Assembly: GCA_031256125.1 (NCBI GenBank)
Contig: JAIRRE010000019.1
Span: 1 to 14,161 of the forward strand
Length of the DNA stretch: 14,161 nt
DNA from: Burkholderiaceae bacterium
Lineage (GTDB): Bacteria > Pseudomonadota > Gammaproteobacteria > Burkholderiales > Burkholderiaceae_C
Reading direction: 5' to 3'
The stretch's first letter is position 1; every line of letters begins with the position of its first letter. The notes below the pieces were generated by a model. That model did no database searches and had not been told where the DNA came from. It worked only from the letters and a program-made list of their open reading frames with translations. Positions 6,909 to 12,500 of the stretch are shown one piece after another. The position numbers were made by a program, and so were the translations under genes.

Positions 6909-7345
6909 CAGGCTGCCTCTCTCATCAACGGCGAAATCAATACATTGACAAATGGCGTTAAGCAGTAGCGCTTGCTCGCACGCACATCCACCACTTGCGC
7001 GTCATCGCGCCAGGCCACGCCATTGCAACCGTCCTTGATGGCTTTGATGATGTTGTCCAGGTCAGGCCGCTTGGTCGGCGTGATCTCGCCCAGCGCCGCC
7101 TGCTTTTGCTTGCGCAGGCTCCAACTGGCCGGAATACCCATGTAGGCGCGCACCGTAAGCGCTACCGCACCCTGCTGCTGCGACCTGCCTGCCATAGCCT
7201 GCTGCGCGGCCAACTTCACAAGGTTTTCGTAGCGCGCGGTCTTTTCGGGTGTGTAGTGCCCAACATGACCGCCGCGCACAAACGAGCGTGGACGGCCCTT
7301 TGCGACAGGCTCGCCGGGGATCGTGAAGGTGATGTCGTTGGTCAT
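6908..7345 (-). CDS. rusA: RusA-family Holliday junction resolvase
   Basis: 145 residues. The opening ITFTIPGEPVAKGRPRSFVR and the block KRPDLDNIIKAIKDGCNG then VAWRDDAQVVD are characteristic of RusA crossover junction endonucleases. The acidic residues D95, D97 and D114/D115 correspond to the metal-binding aspartates of Escherichia coli RusA. The dimeric enzyme cuts four-way junctions formed during phage recombination and replication. It shares one base with the following HTH gene (TGATG). No ribosome-binding site is visible before the ATG, and the upstream side is the divergent higBA-like promoter region, so the transcript probably comes from the replication operon, across the inverted toxin-antitoxin cassette. 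Confidence 0.93.
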   Translation of the reverse strand: MTNDITFTIPGEPVAKGRPRSFVRGGHVGHYTPEKTARYENLVKLAAQQAMAGRSQQQGAVALTVRAYMGIPASWSLRKQKQAALGEITPTKRPDLDNIIKAIKDGCNGVAWRDDAQVVDVRASKRYCLTPFVNVLISPLMREAA

Positions 7346-7384
7346 TTTTATAGAAGAAAAAAATCAAATGAAAACTAAACCGAT

Positions 7385-7424
7385 GTACCAAATTCTTGAT
7401 ATGATGTCGTAAATTTTGTACATT
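7385..7424 (+). promoter_or_regulatory. Promoter and operator-like repeat for the higBA-like genes
   Basis: TTGATA (7396-7401), a 17-bp spacer and TACATT (7419-7424) form a good sigma70 promoter. An imperfect inverted repeat flanks and overlaps it: GTACCAAATTC (7385-7395) and AAATTTTGTAC (7411-7421), 9 of 11 positions matching. The arrangement fits autorepression by the HTH antitoxin. The predicted transcription start falls on or next to the A of the toxin ATG at 7431. Confidence 0.6.
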
Positions 7425-7430
7425 ACGCCC

Positions 7431-7745
7431 ATGCAGACGATCATCTTCATGGGCGACAGCCGCGAGCGCATGCGGGAGTTTCCAGATGCGGCCCGGTATG
7501 CCATGGGACGCCAGCTTTTGCGTGTGCAGCAAGGGCTTGACCCGCAGGACTGGAAACCCATAAAGACCGTGGGCGCTGGCGTGCGCGAAGTGCGCGTGCA
7601 TACGGGCGGACAATTCCGCGCGTTCTACGTGACCAACATCGGCAACGCCTTGTATGTGCTGCACGCTTTTCAAAAAAAGACGCAGCAAACCAGCCCTAAT
7701 GACATCGCTTTGGGGCGCGAGCGGTTCAGACAGATTGGAGCGTGA
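7431..7745 (+). CDS. RelE/HigB-like toxin (phage Gp49-like family)
   Basis: 104 residues from the ATG at 7431; an upstream in-frame TTG at 7416 lies inside the promoter and is rejected. The core VREVRVHTGGQFRAFYVTNI, then ALYVLHAFQKKTQQTSPNDI and ALGRERF, is the hallmark of the Gp49-like branch of RelE/HigB toxins, which cleave mRNA, usually on the ribosome. No Shine-Dalgarno sequence precedes the ATG, and the promoter spacing predicts a leaderless mRNA. The stop is one base before the antitoxin ATG, in the toxin-first order typical of higBA. The length is normal and no damage is seen. Confidence 0.88.
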   Translation: MQTIIFMGDSRERMREFPDAARYAMGRQLLRVQQGLDPQDWKPIKTVGAGVREVRVHTGGQFRAFYVTNIGNALYVLHAFQKKTQQTSPNDIALGRERFRQIGA

Positions 7746-7746
7746 A

Positions 7747-8028
7747 ATGAGCGAAAAAATGACCGTCAGTTGCGGCAACGTGTTCGAGGATTTGGGCTTT
7801 GCCCCCGATGAGGCGGCGGCCATGATAGCGCGCGAAACACTGCTGATCGAACTGGAAAAGGAGCTGCGCAAACGCGGCAAAAAGCAGCAGGAACTGGCCG
7901 ATGAATTGGGCGTTCCCCGAACGCGCATTTCCGAGGTCATGCACCGCAAGACCGACCGATTCAGCGTGGACAAGCTGGTGGGGTTGCTGCACCGCGCAGG
8001 TAAGCGCGTGGAGTTGCGTGTGATCTGA
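7747..8028 (+). CDS. HigA-like XRE-family antitoxin
   Basis: 93 residues from ATG 7747 with GGAG six bases upstream. An N-terminal helical part (VFEDLGFAPDEAAAMIARET) is followed by an XRE HTH at about residues 40-65 (KKQQELADELGVPRTRISEV). This is the usual partner of Gp49-like toxins. It should bind the toxin and repress the promoter at 7385-7424. One base separates it from the toxin stop. The strong ribosome-binding site, against none for the toxin, would favour antitoxin excess. Confidence 0.9.
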   Translation: MSEKMTVSCGNVFEDLGFAPDEAAAMIARETLLIELEKELRKRGKKQQELADELGVPRTRISEVMHRKTDRFSVDKLVGLLHRAGKRVELRVI

Positions 8029-8073
8029 TTCACGTCATAACACCCCTTTTGCAACAGCCCAATTTGAAACGCT

Positions 8074-8361
8074 ATGCCAAAACTTAAACCCGGAACCATC
8101 ATCCCCACCGAGCAGGAAGACGCCGCCATCACGGCGGCGGCCCTATCAGACCCTGACGCGCTGCCGCTGACCGATGAGCAGTGGGAGCAGGTGCGCCCCA
8201 TAGCGCGCATAGGCCGCCCCAAGGCAGTCGTGACCAAACAGCCCGTAAAGCTGCGGCTAGACCCTGACGTGCTGGCTGCGCTGCGCGATGCGGGCGATGG
8301 CTGGCAGACCCGAATCAACGACATGCTGCGGGCATCCTTGCGGCTGGCGGGAAGGTTGTGA
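8074..8361 (+). CDS. brnA: BrnA-family antitoxin without BrnT
   Basis: 95 residues starting MPKLKPGTIIPTEQEDAAIT, with the C-terminal ribbon-helix-helix block VKLRLDPDVLAALRDAGDGW, then QTRINDMLRASL. Both are characteristic of BrnA antitoxins, which neutralise the BrnT ribonuclease and bind operator DNA as RHH dimers. BrnT is normally encoded just upstream, but here the HigA-like gene occupies that place and no BrnT frame is visible on either strand. It ends 13 bp from the convergent minus-strand operon. No clear ribosome-binding site or promoter of its own is seen, so it may be read through from the higBA promoter 45 bp upstream of its start via higA. Confidence 0.85.
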   Translation: MPKLKPGTIIPTEQEDAAITAAALSDPDALPLTDEQWEQVRPIARIGRPKAVVTKQPVKLRLDPDVLAALRDAGDGWQTRINDMLRASLRLAGRL

Positions 8362-8374
8362 GTTGCTGTGGCGC

Positions 8375-8647
8375 TCATCCCTGCCCCCGCTTGAGCTGGC
8401 GGGCCTGCTCAATACGCCTGGCCCAGTCCTTGACCCGTTTATTGCCCGCAATCACCTCCGTGCCGAACACAGGCACCAGCGCGGCGTTGTAAACGGAAGT
8501 GATGTATCCAGCCTTTTTCGCTTGGAAAAACGCGGGAGAATTGGCCAACATCCGCGCCTGGCACTCCAGGCAACCGGAATGAAACAGCGGCGTTGTAGGA
8601 TCATCCTGAGCGGCGCGGCAGGAAGGGCATTCGGGTTCGGGCGTCAT
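8375..8647 (-). CDS. Small phage zinc-finger-like protein
   Basis: 90 residues with CPSC at residues 7-10 and CLEC at about 26-29, a likely zinc knuckle. The segment ANSPAFFQAKKAGYITSVYN is conserved in small phage proteins near replication and resolvase genes. The start overlaps the loader gene's stop as ATGA, so it is translationally coupled. No catalytic function can be named; single-stranded DNA or protein binding near the replisome is a guess from context. Confidence 0.7.
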   Translation of the reverse strand: MTPEPECPSCRAAQDDPTTPLFHSGCLECQARMLANSPAFFQAKKAGYITSVYNAALVPVFGTEVIAGNKRVKDWARRIEQARQLKRGQG

Positions 8648-9426
8648 GCGGCCTGAGCTTTCCCGTCGTTGGCGCTGCCTGCGGTGTAACGCCGTACCGC
8701 CTCTTGCGCCTTTTCCTTGCGCAGAGCGGTATCGGCGCGGTCCAGGTCGGCGTGGCTGGGGCCTGTGGGGGCATCAAAACCGGCCTTAATCGCCGCGCTC
8801 ATTTCGCGCAACACCGACAGCCATTCATCGCGACGCGCCGCGTCCGGCGGCTGCGCACCCAGCAACGGCACGCTGCCCGCCGGGGCAGCAAGCGCGGCCA
8901 ACTCGGATACCGGCAACAAGCCATCGGATACGGCCTGCCGAATCACCGCCTGGGCCTCGGCGCGGTCATGACCGCGCGAAACCCAGGCATGTACCGGCAG
9001 ATGGCGCGCACGCGCATCCCGCACCATCCGCTCATAAGCCTCAATGAAAGTCATGCGTGCGCCAACCTCATCGCCCAAAAGCAGCACCGGGCGGCAAATG
9101 CCGAAAGCCTCGGCGGTTTCGTCCGTCCAGACCACCGTGGCCGCTTCGTCACGCGCCCGCAACGCGGCGGCCCATGCCTCTTGCGCGCCGGGCCTGCCGT
9201 CATCGCGGTCAAGCTGCGCGATGATGTCCGCCGGTTTCGGTGCGAACCTGCCGCGCTGCGGGTCGGTCAGGTGCGCATCGAACGCCGCCCGCACATCGGC
9301 CAGCCGGTAGGCCGAAAGCGCGCGGAACCACAGGCCCGTCCCAATGGCGTTTGGAGAGGGCTGCGAAAACATCGAACAGATCGCGTCCAGCATCTGCTTG
9401 AAAGACAAAAAATCTTGCTCAATCAT
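8644..9426 (-). CDS. Probable replicative helicase loader (P-like)
   Basis: 260 residues. The N-terminal 75 residues (FLSFKQMLDAICSMFSQPSP then WFRALSAYRLADVRAAFDAH and DPQRGRFAPKPADIIAQL) match the small helical domain found in G39P/P-like helicase loaders, including the typical DPxxGxFxPxPADI end. The remainder is helical, Ala- and Arg-rich and less recognisable. Loaders bring the host DnaB helicase to the origin melted by the initiator. It directly follows the O-like gene (ATGA overlap), as P follows O in lambda, and no AAA+ motif is present. The role is inferred from the N-terminal pattern and position. Confidence 0.65.
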   Translation of the reverse strand: MIEQDFLSFKQMLDAICSMFSQPSPNAIGTGLWFRALSAYRLADVRAAFDAHLTDPQRGRFAPKPADIIAQLDRDDGRPGAQEAWAAALRARDEAATVVWTDETAEAFGICRPVLLLGDEVGARMTFIEAYERMVRDARARHLPVHAWVSRGHDRAEAQAVIRQAVSDGLLPVSELAALAAPAGSVPLLGAQPPDAARRDEWLSVLREMSAAIKAGFDAPTGPSHADLDRADTALRKEKAQEAVRRYTAGSANDGKAQAA

Positions 9427-10343
9427 TGTTTTACAGAAATTTCAATAAAGCTTTTTGGGATGGCGTCAACGATGTCAACCGAAGGCGGCGGGATAGGCGC
9501 AAAGCCCAGCAGCTCGCGGGCCTTGCGCAAGTCCTCGGCGGCCTGTTCCTCATAGCCCGGATCGCCCATGCGAACGCGCTGGACGGGCCTTGGCGAGCCG
9601 TGCGGCGTTGCAACTCGCGGAGCCTTGTCCTGCGCTTTGCTCAGCCATCGGACGACGAACGCGCCAATGCCGCGCGCCGTTTTCCGGTTGGCTTTGTTCG
9701 CCACGCACCAGGCTCGCATCGCGTGAAGCTGCTGCATCACATCGACCGCCGGGAATGCTTTGCACCACTCGTCCACCGACGCCTGCGCGATTGGGTGCTC
9801 GGAACCATCGACCAATGGCAAGGTTAGGATGTGCGGACTTTCTGAATTTGAAATTCGGTCGTGCGGGGAGTCGCTTTGCGGCTCGCCGCAACTATTCCCT
9901 TCCTTATCCTTTCCATTCCCTTCCTTATCCTTATCCTTATCCTTATCCATCGCCGAGCCTTCGCGAGCCTTCGCCGAGTCTTCGCGAATCCTCGCGAAAA
10001 CCCTTAAAGATTCATTAAAAGGCGGTAATTTCGACTCTGTTGGCTTGTCGATCTTCTGATGCTTGATCCAGTTCAAGACCTGTATGTAGCGCGTCCCGTC
10101 AACCTCGTAGCGGGCTATGCAGCCCTTGCTGGAAAGTTGATCGAGCCAGCCGTCCATATGGTCCTTGGCATCGTCATCGTAGGGAAAAAGAAGACTCGCG
10201 AGCATTCGCGAATTGCCGCGAAGCCTCCCCTGGTCATCCGCAATCGTCCAAAGCATGATGAAGCACAACCGCGCCTCTCGGCTGACTTGGCCCATGCTCT
10301 CGCTTTGCGGGAAATCTGGCTTGATCGAGCGGATACGCGCCAT
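9423..10343 (-). CDS. O-like phage replication initiator
   Basis: 306 residues from ATG 10343, chosen for GGGAGG five bases upstream and the TAATG overlap with the preceding gene. The N-terminus MARIRSIKPDFPQSESMGQV, then ARLCFIMLWTIADDQGRLRG, is a winged-helix origin-binding domain common in phage initiators. A hydrophilic linker at about residues 120-160 contains the Asp-Lys run encoded by GATAAG hexamers and the region encoded by the iterons. The C-terminal part (MRAWCVANKANRKTARGIGA, then FVVRWLSKAQ) is a conserved element of these replication proteins, probably helicase or loader contact. The origin inside the linker-coding region mirrors lambda O. The downstream neighbour is the probable loader. 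Confidence 0.85.
   Translation of the reverse strand: MARIRSIKPDFPQSESMGQVSREARLCFIMLWTIADDQGRLRGNSRMLASLLFPYDDDAKDHMDGWLDQLSSKGCIARYEVDGTRYIQVLNWIKHQKIDKPTESKLPPFNESLRVFARIREDSAKAREGSAMDKDKDKDKEGNGKDKEGNSCGEPQSDSPHDRISNSESPHILTLPLVDGSEHPIAQASVDEWCKAFPAVDVMQQLHAMRAWCVANKANRKTARGIGAFVVRWLSKAQDKAPRVATPHGSPRPVQRVRMGDPGYEEQAAEDLRKARELLGFAPIPPPSVDIVDAIPKSFIEISVKQ
9923..9948. repeat. Tandem CCTTAT hexamer repeat in the initiator gene
   Basis: Four full CCTTAT units plus two bases, perfect, with degenerate copies to about 9901. On the coding strand these are GAT-AAG codon pairs giving the DKDKDKDK run. Unit changes would keep the reading frame and alter only linker length. Confidence 0.85.
9950..10001. 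repeat. Iteron cluster, candidate replication origin (part 1)
   Basis: Five tandem units of 10-11 bp: TCGCCGAGCCT (9950), TCGCGAGCCT (9961), TCGCCGAGTCT (9971), TCGCGAATCC (9982) and TCGCGAAAAC (9992). The consensus is TCGC(C)GARYCY. They sit inside the O-like gene's linker-coding region, and next to them lies AT-rich sequence (10002-10020, CCTTAAAGATTCATTAAAA) that could melt. This copies the lambda ori plan of iterons in O followed by an AT-rich block. Confidence 0.7.
10196..10225. repeat. Second iteron cluster in the initiator gene
   Basis: Three more 10-bp units in the same orientation and register: TCGCGAGCAT (10196), TCGCGAATTG (10206) and CCGCGAAGCC (10216), about 195 bp from the first cluster and still within the O-like coding region. 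Confidence 0.5.
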
Positions 10344-10855
10344 TACCGCCTCCCTTTCATCAACCCCGCCCACGGGTTCGTCTGTGCCCCGTGGCAGGCG
10401 TAGCCGCTTCGTCGCGCCTTGCTGATCGTTTCGGTCGAAACGCCGTAGCGGCGGGCAAGCGCCACGCCCGTATCGGGCGAAGCATTGATCTGGGCGACCA
10501 TCTCGGCGGTGAGCTTGGCGCGATTGCGCCCTATTGCGCGGTTGGCCAAAACGCGGCGCGCAACGCCTTTAAGCGCGCCCGATGCCGCCACGCTGCGACC
10601 ATGCTCGGCTGGATCAAGCGCGCGCAGATGCGCCGGGTTAACGCAACCGCGCTCGCCGCACTTCCCGAACACGCGGTATCCAGCCTTCACCGGCTTGCCG
10701 TGCGCCAAAATCCACGCGGCGCGGCGCGACGCCATCACACCCGTCCCTTCGGCGCCGGCCACGTAAGCGTGAGAATGGTCAAACAGCCAGCAGCCATCGT
10801 CTCCCTCGTCGGGGTCTATGCGGCAGCGCTGGCGCAGGTCTTCAAGCGTGCGCAT
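10343..10855 (-). CDS. HNH-endonuclease-like protein with HTH tail
   Basis: 170 residues from ATG 10855, seven bases after GGGAGG; an ATG one codon upstream is too close to it. The centre has the HNH-type zinc/metal pattern WILAHGKPVKAGYRVFGKCG, then ERGCVNPAHLRAL (Cys, Cys and the N-P-x-H-L signature of HNH_3-like proteins). The C-terminus has a resolvase-like HTH (KLTAEMVAQINASPDTGVAL, then ARRYGVSTETISKARR). This combination occurs in phage HNH proteins, some of them homing endonucleases. The two canonical catalytic His positions are only partly evident, so activity is unproven. The first 20 residues are duplicated 845 bp away (see the repeat entries). Its stop overlaps the initiator start (TAATG). 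Confidence 0.75.
   Translation of the reverse strand: MRTLEDLRQRCRIDPDEGDDGCWLFDHSHAYVAGAEGTGVMASRRAAWILAHGKPVKAGYRVFGKCGERGCVNPAHLRALDPAEHGRSVAASGALKGVARRVLANRAIGRNRAKLTAEMVAQINASPDTGVALARRYGVSTETISKARRSGYACHGAQTNPWAGLMKGRR
10796..10855. repeat. 60-bp direct repeat, copy 1
   Basis: 54 of 60 bases match 11641-11700, including 39 consecutive identical bases (10796-10834). It encodes the first 20 residues of the HNH-like protein on the minus strand. All six differences are synonymous. Confidence 0.9.
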
Positions 10856-10941
10856 CATGCGGCCTCCCGCAAAGAAGCTGAGGCGGAAAGCGCCCCATGC
10901 GAAGATCGGCGCATTGCCACATCACCATATACAGGGGCAAA

Positions 10942-11463
10942 ATGGCCGATGAACCAGAAAGCGCGCCAACAAAACTTGACCGCGCGTATCAGTTTGAGCT
11001 TCTCAACGAATTGGCACGGTGCTACCCACGCCCCGGCTTTGATATGTTGTACCGTCTCCAAGAGGCTGAGACGGAGAAATACCTTGTGAACATAGCCTAT
11101 CTTGCCGAGCACGGGCTGGTTGACAAATGGGGGGAATTCTCGGTAGACATGCAGCCAATCTTTGTTCCACCCACGTTGACGTACAAAGGCATGGACTTTC
11201 TTGCCGACGATGGCGGACTGTCGGCAATCTTTGGTGTGGCAACGATTAGGATTCATGGCGACACCATCAAAGAGTTACTCGATGCGTGGATTGAGGCGTC
11301 GGCGGCAAGCCAAGCCGATAAGCGTCGATTGAAATCTGCGCTTCAATCGCTGCCTGCCGCCGCCACCAAACACCTTGCAATGAAGCTGATGGATATGGGG
11401 ATTGCAGCGGCTCCTGCGACCATCCTGTGGCTAGAAACGTGGCTCCACTCGCAACTCTCGTGA
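10942..11463 (+). CDS. Uncharacterised protein, possible moron
   Basis: 173 residues from ATG 10942 (AGGGG four bases upstream; frames starting further upstream lack a site). The N-terminal half looks like a winged-helix domain (YQFELLNELARCYPRPGFDM, then YLAEHGLVDKW and LTYKGMDFLADDGGLSAIFG). The C-terminal half has a conserved GVATIRIHGDTIKELLDAWI block and a leucine-rich helical tail. Similar proteins of unknown function occur scattered in mobile elements. It runs opposite to the operon between the two 60-bp repeats, so it looks like a separately acquired cassette. I see no convincing promoter. An antisense reading frame over the same region is rejected. Confidence 0.75.
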   Translation: MADEPESAPTKLDRAYQFELLNELARCYPRPGFDMLYRLQEAETEKYLVNIAYLAEHGLVDKWGEFSVDMQPIFVPPTLTYKGMDFLADDGGLSAIFGVATIRIHGDTIKELLDAWIEASAASQADKRRLKSALQSLPAAATKHLAMKLMDMGIAAAPATILWLETWLHSQLS

Positions 11464-11584
11464 AGATCAAGTGCAGCTTGCCGGGTATCACTTCAATGCT
11501 GAACTTGTCGTTTACGCAATCAGCATCAAAGCAAAACTGGCCCCTGTGAAACACAAGGGCGGTGGGGGTTATTTCTTTCGTCAT
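11267..11584 (-). CDS. Small phage ORF, probably truncated by the plus-strand cassette
   Basis: The start is very well supported: ATGA overlap with the upstream ORF and AAGGAGG seven bases before ATG 11584. The first 40-50 residues (MTKEITPTALVFHRGQFCFD, then NDKFSIEVIPGKLHLIFTRV) look like a real protein. Beyond 11463 the frame overlaps the convergent gene at 10942-11463 antisense and becomes low in family-like character, so the true gene may have been cut there and now reads into foreign DNA up to 11267. I do not recognise a family. Confidence 0.45.
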   Translation of the reverse strand: MTKEITPTALVFHRGQFCFDADCVNDKFSIEVIPGKLHLIFTRVASGATFLATGWSQEPLQSPYPSASLQGVWWRRQAAIEAQISIDAYRLGLPPTPQSTHRVTL

Positions 11585-11700
11585 GCCGCGTCCTCCTTAC
11601 TGGCCGTCAAGCTGGCGTAGTGGCTGTCCAAAGCTAGCCAATCGTCTCCCTCGTCGGGGTCTATGCGGCAGCGCTGGCGTAAATCTTCTAGGGTTCGCAT
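11581..11700 (-). CDS. 39-residue ORF sharing its start with the HNH-like protein
   Basis: The first 20 residues (MRTLEDLRQRCRIDPDEGDD) are identical to the HNH-like protein's N-terminus. The rest, WLALDSHYASLTASKEDAA, differs but still resembles the next HNH segment (WLFDHSHAY). AGAGAG lies six bases before the ATG, and the stop overlaps the next ORF as ATGA. It is either a short real gene coupled to its neighbour or the leftover 5' end of a duplicated HNH gene. It is too short for most gene finders. Confidence 0.5.
   Translation of the reverse strand: MRTLEDLRQRCRIDPDEGDDWLALDSHYASLTASKEDAA
11641..11700. repeat. 60-bp direct repeat, copy 2
   Basis: Same orientation as copy 1 at 10796-10855. 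The six mismatches are confined to the last 21 bases, next to the start codon. The pair brackets the plus-strand gene at 10942-11463. Confidence 0.9.
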
Positions 11701-11763
11701 TGATTTCTCTCTATGTGATCGCTCATGCGCTGAATCAGCCGCTGATTGCAGTTTGAGCGGCCA

Positions 11764-12084
11764 TCACTCAGCCCCCCCGGCGCCCGTGTGCGCCTGTTGC
11801 TCGGCCATCTTTTCCAGCACCGCGTGCGCGTAGAAGCGCCGCAGCATCTGGATTTCGTCGGCGTCGGCGCATTCCTGGCACTGCGGCACAACCTTGAAGC
11901 CGGCCGCATAGACCAGCGCCAGCACATTGGCAAGCTGGTCGTTTTTGATGCGGCTGATGGTGCTCTCGGACACCCCCAGGCTGGCCGCCAGCGCAACGCC
12001 CATGCCCGTCTCTTGCAGGCGCTGCAAGATCATGGCGTGGTCCTTTCTTGACCTTTCAGCGGGGGCGATGGATAGTTCCGACAT
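11764..12084 (-). CDS. CII-like transcriptional regulator
   Basis: 106 residues from ATG 12084; a GTG five codons upstream (12099) has no better ribosome-binding site. Residues 13-52 (RKDHAMILQRLQETGMGVAL, then AASLGVSESTISRIKNDQLA) contain an HTH of the phage CII type. The following LALVYAAGFKVVPQCQECAD fits the CII tetramer helix region, and length and charge are similar to lambda CII. CII activates repressor-establishment and integrase promoters and decides for lysogeny. It heads the minus-strand early operon, upstream of the replication genes as in lambda. No Cro or CI gene is visible between it and the IS element. Confidence 0.75.
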   Translation of the reverse strand: MSELSIAPAERSRKDHAMILQRLQETGMGVALAASLGVSESTISRIKNDQLANVLALVYAAGFKVVPQCQECADADEIQMLRRFYAHAVLEKMAEQQAHTGAGGAE

Positions 12085-12109
12085 GGTCTCAAACCCCACG
12101 CCAAAGGGC

Positions 12110-12173
12110 GGCGCAGGCCGCTTTTCTAGAATGAAAGTCCCTCAACTCGCACCCATCGGAAAGGGCCTGCGCC
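12110..12173. promoter_or_regulatory. 10-bp inverted repeat in the divergent region upstream of the CII-like gene
   Basis: GGCGCAGGCC (12110-12119) and its exact reverse complement GGCCTGCGCC (12164-12173) are 44 bp apart, the second abutting the ATG of the plus-strand gene at 12174. Between them lies the palindrome TTCTAGAA (12124-12131). No strong -35/-10 pair is seen on either strand. This is a candidate operator for divergent control. Confidence 0.4.
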
Positions 12174-12353
12174 ATGATCGAGCTATCCGCAGTACTTACC
12201 GGAGCAACGACTCTTGCCGAGGCCATCAAAACAGCCATCGACAAGCGCGACGACAAGATCGCCAAGGCTGCTGTGGCCGACCTGCAACTCAAGCTATACA
12301 ACGCCATCTCACTGGCCCTCGCTGCTCAAGAGGAGCGCATGAAGCTTGCCGAT
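12174..12353 (+). pseudogene. Small phage gene interrupted by the IS element (5' part)
   Basis: 60 codons up to the IS junction: MIELSAVLTGATTLAEAIKT, then AIDKRDDKIAKAAVADLQLK and LYNAISLALAAQEERMKLAD. It is fully helical and coiled-coil-like, resembling the start of phage proteins with an 'ELQ...AQ...L' helix that continue for another 50-100 residues. GGAAAGG lies nine to ten bases upstream. As sequenced, the frame enters the IS and stops at 12374 after a few foreign residues. The remainder would lie beyond 14156, outside the window, so whether a downstream half exists cannot be seen. The function is unknown. Confidence 0.6.
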
Positions 12354-12500
12354 TTGACATCCTCCCCCGCCTAAAGGCGGGGGATTCCTACGGTGCTACG
12401 CATGAGTTTCCCCTTGCATAGTCGCTTCGGTGGGTTCCTGCTTCGCAGAGGCTGCGCGTTTGGCCCTTGCGGGTCGCTCGCGGCTTATGTCCTCTCCACA
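12334..12500 (-). ncRNA. Predicted omega-RNA (reRNA) of TnpB
   Basis: In IS605-group elements the TnpB guide RNA covers the 3' end of tnpB and the right end, with the guide taken from the flank. By that rule the scaffold here would end at the TCAA at 12354 and the guide would be the minus-strand bases from 12353 down to about 12334. The 5' limit given is nominal. The only direct sequence support is the right-end hairpin and the TCAA end. Confidence 0.4.
12364..12383. repeat. Subterminal hairpin, IS right end
   Basis: Perfect 8-bp arms CCCCCGCC and GGCGGGGG with a TAAA loop, 10 bp inside the IS border. It is the expected TnpA recognition hairpin and probably the terminal stem of the omega-RNA. 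Confidence 0.85.

Noticed and set aside
7062..8378. 438-codon minus-strand open frame
   Set aside because: It is antisense to higB-like, higA-like and brnA and then overlaps rusA in the wrong register. Its Ser/Arg-rich composition has no domain pattern.
9901..9948. Hexamer repeat as a phase-variation switch
   Set aside because: Six-base units preserve the frame, so copy changes cannot switch the gene off.
9950..10225. CRISPR-like array
   Set aside because: Units are 10-11 bp and directly adjacent, with no spacers. Iterons explain them better.
10855..11256. 133-codon minus-strand frame
   Set aside because: It is antisense to the better-supported gene at 10942-11463, lacks a ribosome-binding site and shows no coherent protein pattern.
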